Assembly: GCA_023386645.1 (NCBI GenBank)
Contig: JAEWJI010000052.1
Coordinates: forward strand, 1-51,655
From: Pseudomonadota bacterium
GTDB taxonomy: Bacteria; Pseudomonadota; Alphaproteobacteria; Caulobacterales; Caulobacteraceae
DNA length: 51,655 bases
Direction: 5' to 3'
Shown: positions 47,551-51,655 of the stretch, in pieces
Numbering within the stretch: position 1 is the stretch's first letter
Layout of the letters: each line of letters opens with the position of its first letter
Notes under the pieces: model-generated
What the model saw: only the letters and a program-made list of their open reading frames with translations
What the model was told of the DNA's origin: nothing
The model's database searches: none
Translations under genes and position numbers: made by a program

Positions 47551-47952
47551 ATGACCGATACGATCCGTACCGGAGGCTGCGCCTGTGGGCAGGTGCGCCT
47601 CACCCTCACTGGACAGCCGCGCCGCGTCGGCCTGTGCCACTGCATGACCTGTCGCAAGTCGCACGGGGCGGCCTACAACCCCTTCGCCGTGTTCGAGCGC
47701 CGGCAGGTCCGGATGACCGGCGACACCGCCGCGTGGGAGAGCTCGCCCGGCTACGTTCGCCGTTTCTGCCCGGTCTGCGGATCATCGGTGATGTTCGAAG
47801 ACGTGACGGGCGGCGAGGAGGTCGAGGTGTCGCTGGGTTCGCTGGACGAGCCGCGCCAGTTCACCCCGTCGTACGAGTTGTGGGTCAAGCGCCGCGAAAC
47901 CTGGCAGGCCGCCCTGCCAGTCGAACAGTGGGACGAGGACCGGCGGGCCTAG
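47551..47952 (+). CDS. GFA family (glutathione-dependent formaldehyde-activating-like) protein
   Basis: A 133-residue zinc protein with the GFA/Mss4-like fold: GGCACGQVR, GLCHCMTCRKSHGAAYNPFAV and RRFCPVCGSSVMF provide two zinc sites. Despite the family name, most members are not linked to formaldehyde; the substrate is unknown. ATG 47551 gives the family's usual length. It is divergent from hmgA and shares a CTAG stop with the acyl-CoA dehydrogenase gene. Confidence 0.9.
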   Translation: MTDTIRTGGCACGQVRLTLTGQPRRVGLCHCMTCRKSHGAAYNPFAVFERRQVRMTGDTAAWESSPGYVRRFCPVCGSSVMFEDVTGGEEVEVSLGSLDEPRQFTPSYELWVKRRETWQAALPVEQWDEDRRA

Positions 47953-49061
47953 TAGCCGCCAGCTCGCGCCACCTGCTCGGCGTGATAGCCGGCGTCGCCC
48001 AGCAGTTCGTTCAGGACGCGCACGCGCTTCATGTAGAGGCCGACGTCGAACTCGTCGGTCATGCCGACGCCGCCGTGCATCTGCACCGCCTCCTGCACCG
48101 CCAGCTCGGCCACGCGCCCGGCCTTAGCCTTGGCCACCGAGACCATCAGCCCGGCCCGCTCGTCGCCCGCGTCCAGCGCCTGGAGCGCGCCGATGACCGC
48201 CGCCTTGGCGATCTCGATCTCGGTGAACAGGTGCGCCGCGCGGTGCTGGAGCGCCTGGAACTCGCCGATGAAGCGCCCGAACTGCTTGCGGGTGCGCAAA
48301 TACTCCAGCGTGATCCGGAAGGCCTCGTCGCCCGCGCCCACCAGGCTGGACGCCGCGCAGGCTCGCCCCAGGTTCAGCGCGCGCTCCAGCGCCGGCCCGC
48401 CCTCGCCCGGCTGGCCGATGACCGCGTCGGCGTCGACCGCGACGTCGGACAGGGTGATCCGCGCGGCGTTGTGGGCGTCGACCATGACGGTGCGTTCGAC
48501 CTCTACGCCAGAAGCCTTGGGATCGACCAGGAACAGGGTCAGGCCCTCGTCGGCCTGGGCCGCCACGATCAGAGCGTCCGCCACGTGGCCGTCCAGCACG
48601 AAGGCCTTGGCGCCGTTCAGCCTAAAGCCGTTGCCGGCCCGCTCGGCCCGCGTGGCGATCCGCGCCGGCGCGTGCTTCGGTCCCTCGTCGACGGCCAGGG
48701 CCAGGATCGCCTCGCCCGCGGAGATCCGGGGCAGCCAGGCCTGCTGCGTTTCGGACCCGGTCCGGAGCACGCTGGCGGCCAGGACCCCCGAGCCCATGAA
48801 CGGCGAAGGGGTCAGCGTCCGGCCCAGGCTCTCGGCGATCACCCCCGCCTCGACCGCGCCGAGGCCGGAGCCGCCCTGCGCCTCGTCGATCAGAACGCCC
48901 GCGAACCCCATCTCCCCGAACGCCCGCCACAGGTCGCGCGACACGCCGTCCGGATGGCGCTCGTCCCGCAGTTTCCGCAGGTGCGCGACGGGCGCGTGCT
49001 CGGTCAGGAAGCCGTCGGCGGCCTCCTTCAGCATGGTCTGCTCTTCGGTCAGGATCAGCAT
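47949..49061 (-). CDS. Acyl-CoA dehydrogenase (small subunit-like)
   Basis: A 370-residue acyl-CoA dehydrogenase with the usual helical N-domain (EEQTMLKEAADGFL), middle beta domain (RLNGAKAFVLDGHVADALIVAAQ) and C-terminal helices (LRTRKQFGRFIGEFQALQHRAAHLF, QMHGGVGMTDEFDVGLYMKR). The pairing with a second, different dehydrogenase four bases upstream recalls FadE28/FadE29-like two-subunit enzymes of Actinobacteria, in which only one subunit has the catalytic base. The substrate is unknown; steroid-like or branched side chains are possible. Confidence 0.9.
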   Translation of the reverse strand: MLILTEEQTMLKEAADGFLTEHAPVAHLRKLRDERHPDGVSRDLWRAFGEMGFAGVLIDEAQGGSGLGAVEAGVIAESLGRTLTPSPFMGSGVLAASVLRTGSETQQAWLPRISAGEAILALAVDEGPKHAPARIATRAERAGNGFRLNGAKAFVLDGHVADALIVAAQADEGLTLFLVDPKASGVEVERTVMVDAHNAARITLSDVAVDADAVIGQPGEGGPALERALNLGRACAASSLVGAGDEAFRITLEYLRTRKQFGRFIGEFQALQHRAAHLFTEIEIAKAAVIGALQALDAGDERAGLMVSVAKAKAGRVAELAVQEAVQMHGGVGMTDEFDVGLYMKRVRVLNELLGDAGYHAEQVARAGGY

Positions 49062-49065
49062 GGGC

Positions 49066-50250
<1,185 letters not shown>

Positions 50251-50411
50251 GTCAGGCGTTTCCATGTGGGATGTTGGAGACGACCTTAGCCCCCGCACCG
50301 CGGAATTCAATATATGTCTGACGTCAGCCCATGCCGCGGTGGCGGTGGTCACGACGCCGAAACTTGTGTATGCGCAAAGCCGGAACGCTTGAAAAACAAG
50401 AGGAAACGGCC

Positions 50412-50957
50412 ATGCGGCTGAAACTGCTTTCGCCTGGCGAAATGAGCGCCGCGCAAAAAGAAACCTATGACGAGGCGATCGCGGGCAAGCGCGGCGCCCC
50501 GCCCGCGCCGATGATGGCGTGGCTCAACAGCCCCGAGATGGCGCGGCATGCCACGCGGCTCGGCGAGCAGCTCCGCTTCAACACGATCTTTCCGGCAAAA
50601 CTTTCCGAGATCGCGATCCTCGTCACCGCGCGGCACTGGACCTCGCATTACGAATGGTTCGCCCACAAGCGCCTGGCGCTGAAGGGCGGCATGGACCCCA
50701 GGATCATCGAGGATATCAGGGACCGCCGCACGCCTGTCTTCGACGATCCCAAGGGCCAGATGATCTACGACCTCGCCAAATCGCTGCATGAGGGCAAAGG
50801 CGTGTCGCAGGGACTGTATGATGAGGCCGTCAAGGTACTCAGCGAACGCGGCGTGGTCGAGGTCATCGGGCTGTGCGGCTATTACACGATGGTCTCGATG
50901 ACGCTGAACACGTTCGAATTCGGGCTGCCTGATGGTGAGGTGTCAGATCTGGCGTAA
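50412..50957 (+). CDS. Carboxymuconolactone decarboxylase-like (AhpD fold) protein
   Basis: A 181-residue member of the CMD/AhpD-like family: MARHATRLGEQLRFNTIFPAKLSEIAILVTARHWTSHYEWFAHKRLALKGGM carries the helical core, with HYEW-AH in place of the CxxC of peroxidase-type AhpD, so no thiol chemistry is expected. GLCGYYTMVSMTLNTFEFGLP ends the fold. The reaction is unknown. Codon use differs from the rest of the window: Lys is AAA and AAG about equally, and several A/T-ended codons appear. GGAAACGG precedes the start. Confidence 0.9.
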   Translation: MRLKLLSPGEMSAAQKETYDEAIAGKRGAPPAPMMAWLNSPEMARHATRLGEQLRFNTIFPAKLSEIAILVTARHWTSHYEWFAHKRLALKGGMDPRIIEDIRDRRTPVFDDPKGQMIYDLAKSLHEGKGVSQGLYDEAVKVLSERGVVEVIGLCGYYTMVSMTLNTFEFGLPDGEVSDLA

Positions 50958-51059
50958 GACGCCAGCGGAGTTTTCTTTCCGGAAACGCTGAGTTTCGGAA
51001 TTGCTGGTAGCGCTTCCCCGAAGCCCACCCTATGTGGAGTTCATCAACGGAGCAACCAC

Positions 51060-51554
51060 ATGTCGCAAAGCCCAGCCGTCCACGCCGGCACCAGGATCGG
51101 TCATGTGCATCTCAAGGTAGCCGACCTTGATCGCGCGCTGGGATTCTACTGCGGCGTGCTCGGCTTCGAGGTGATGCAGCGGATGGGCTCGGGCGCCGCG
51201 TTCATATCGGCCGGCGGCTATCACCACCATATCGGCCTCAACACCTGGGAGAGCAAAGGCGGGCACCCGCCGCCGCCGGGCACGACCGGGCTGTTTCACA
51301 CCGCCATCGTCTATCCGACCCGCGCAGCGTTGGCCGATGCGTTGCATCGCGTGATGGAAGCCGGCATCGAACTCGACGGCGCCAGCGACCACGGCGTCAG
51401 CGAGGCGCTGTACCTGCGCGATCCCGATCAGAACGGCGTCGAACTCTATCGCGACCGGCCCAAGGAAGAATGGCCGCGCGCGGCGGATGGGTCGCTCGCG
51501 ATGTTTACGAGGCGGCTTGATCTGGACGATCTGTTGCGGGCGCGGGAGATCTGA
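51060..51554 (+). CDS. VOC family (glyoxalase/extradiol dioxygenase-like) protein
   Basis: A 164-residue protein with two paired VOC modules: GHVHLKVADLDRALGFYCGVLGFEVM in the first (metal His at HVHLKV), the HHHIGLNTW strand, LFHTAIVYPTRAALADAL (second His) and YLRDPDQNGVELYRD (Glu ligand in GVELY). These are the ligands of a mononuclear metal site. It resembles the catechol-2,3-dioxygenase-like CatE group; the substrate is unknown. It lies 102 bases after the CMD-like gene in the same direction and shares its atypical codon use. Confidence 0.92.
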   Translation: MSQSPAVHAGTRIGHVHLKVADLDRALGFYCGVLGFEVMQRMGSGAAFISAGGYHHHIGLNTWESKGGHPPPPGTTGLFHTAIVYPTRAALADALHRVMEAGIELDGASDHGVSEALYLRDPDQNGVELYRDRPKEEWPRAADGSLAMFTRRLDLDDLLRAREI

Positions 51555-51655
51555 TGTGTGAAGAGCTCGCGCGTCCCCGCACCAGGATCAACACTGCCGC
51601 CGTAAGCTCCACCGCGATGCAGCCGTAGAACGGCAACGTGTAACTCCCCGAGAAA
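51505..51655 (-). CDS. Possible membrane protein, C-terminal fragment (cut by window edge)
   Basis: On the minus strand one frame runs from the window edge to a TAA at 51505, reading SGSYTLPFYGCIAVELTAAV then LILVRGRAS and a short polar end. The hydrophobic run looks like a transmembrane helix, but with about 50 codons visible this is weak. It would overlap the VOC gene by 50 bases. Confidence 0.3.
   Translation of the reverse strand, partial: FSGSYTLPFYGCIAVELTAAVLILVRGRASSSHIRSPAPATDRPDQAAS

Overview
The window is about 68% GC chromosomal DNA that reads as a Caulobacterales alphaproteobacterium, most likely Brevundimonas or a close relative. This is inferred from gene content and order: Suv3-type helicase, S4 protein, 7Fe ferredoxin and CarD; the Entner-Doudoroff order zwf-pgl-edd-glk; several TonB-dependent receptors; and a Caulobacter-like flagellin. 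No 16S rRNA is present to confirm it. Genes are dense, with frequent 4-base start/stop overlaps. No prophage, transposase or CRISPR array is visible.

Layout. 0-9.4 kb is housekeeping: a partial secreted protein, PncC/CinA, DUF983, an IPTL-CTERM surface protein, tRNA-Arg(CCT), helicase, S4 protein, YceI, FdxA, CarD, a lipoprotein cytochrome c and ribosomal protein L28. 9.4-14.6 kb has an M1 aminopeptidase, a transglutaminase, and exosortase H with its partner membrane protein, divergent from a second IPTL-CTERM protein. 14.6-22.7 kb has an unusually large flagellin with three internal repeats, an HNH nuclease, a TRIC/UPF0126 channel coupled to a DNA glycosylase, GluQ-RS, an LD-carboxypeptidase and an Mpl-type Mur ligase (peptidoglycan recycling), and ExoD.

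22.8-32.6 kb is an iron and redox island. A TonB receptor is followed by PepSY, DUF2271, DUF4198, ApbE and a membrane-anchored diflavin reductase. On the other strand lie a PiuC-type hydroxylase and a siderophore receptor. Palindromes of the form TGCGA-N5-TCGCA, probably Fur boxes, sit before the receptor and before PepSY. DUF2271 carries DGISGPT, close to the ApbE flavinylation signature. This suggests an electron path from NAD(P)H to a covalent periplasmic FMN for iron release.

32.6-36.7 kb is the complete Anbu operon: ATP-grasp, alpha-E, transglutaminase and the Anbu proteasome-like peptidase, a system of unsettled function. 36.9-39.8 kb has an EAL phosphodiesterase with a degenerate GGDEF domain and a FAD oxidoreductase. 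39.9-45.4 kb is the Entner-Doudoroff operon, interrupted by two palindromic intergenic elements. 45.4-51.7 kb has two lipoproteins, homogentisate dioxygenase, a GFA protein, a pair of acyl-CoA dehydrogenases, a carboxymuconolactone decarboxylase-like protein and a VOC protein. The last 1.4 kb has visibly different codon use.

Two features cut across genes. Six convergent gene pairs end on one shared CTAG. The single tRNA has an apparently swapped 19-56 tertiary pair (C19-G56 instead of G19-C56).
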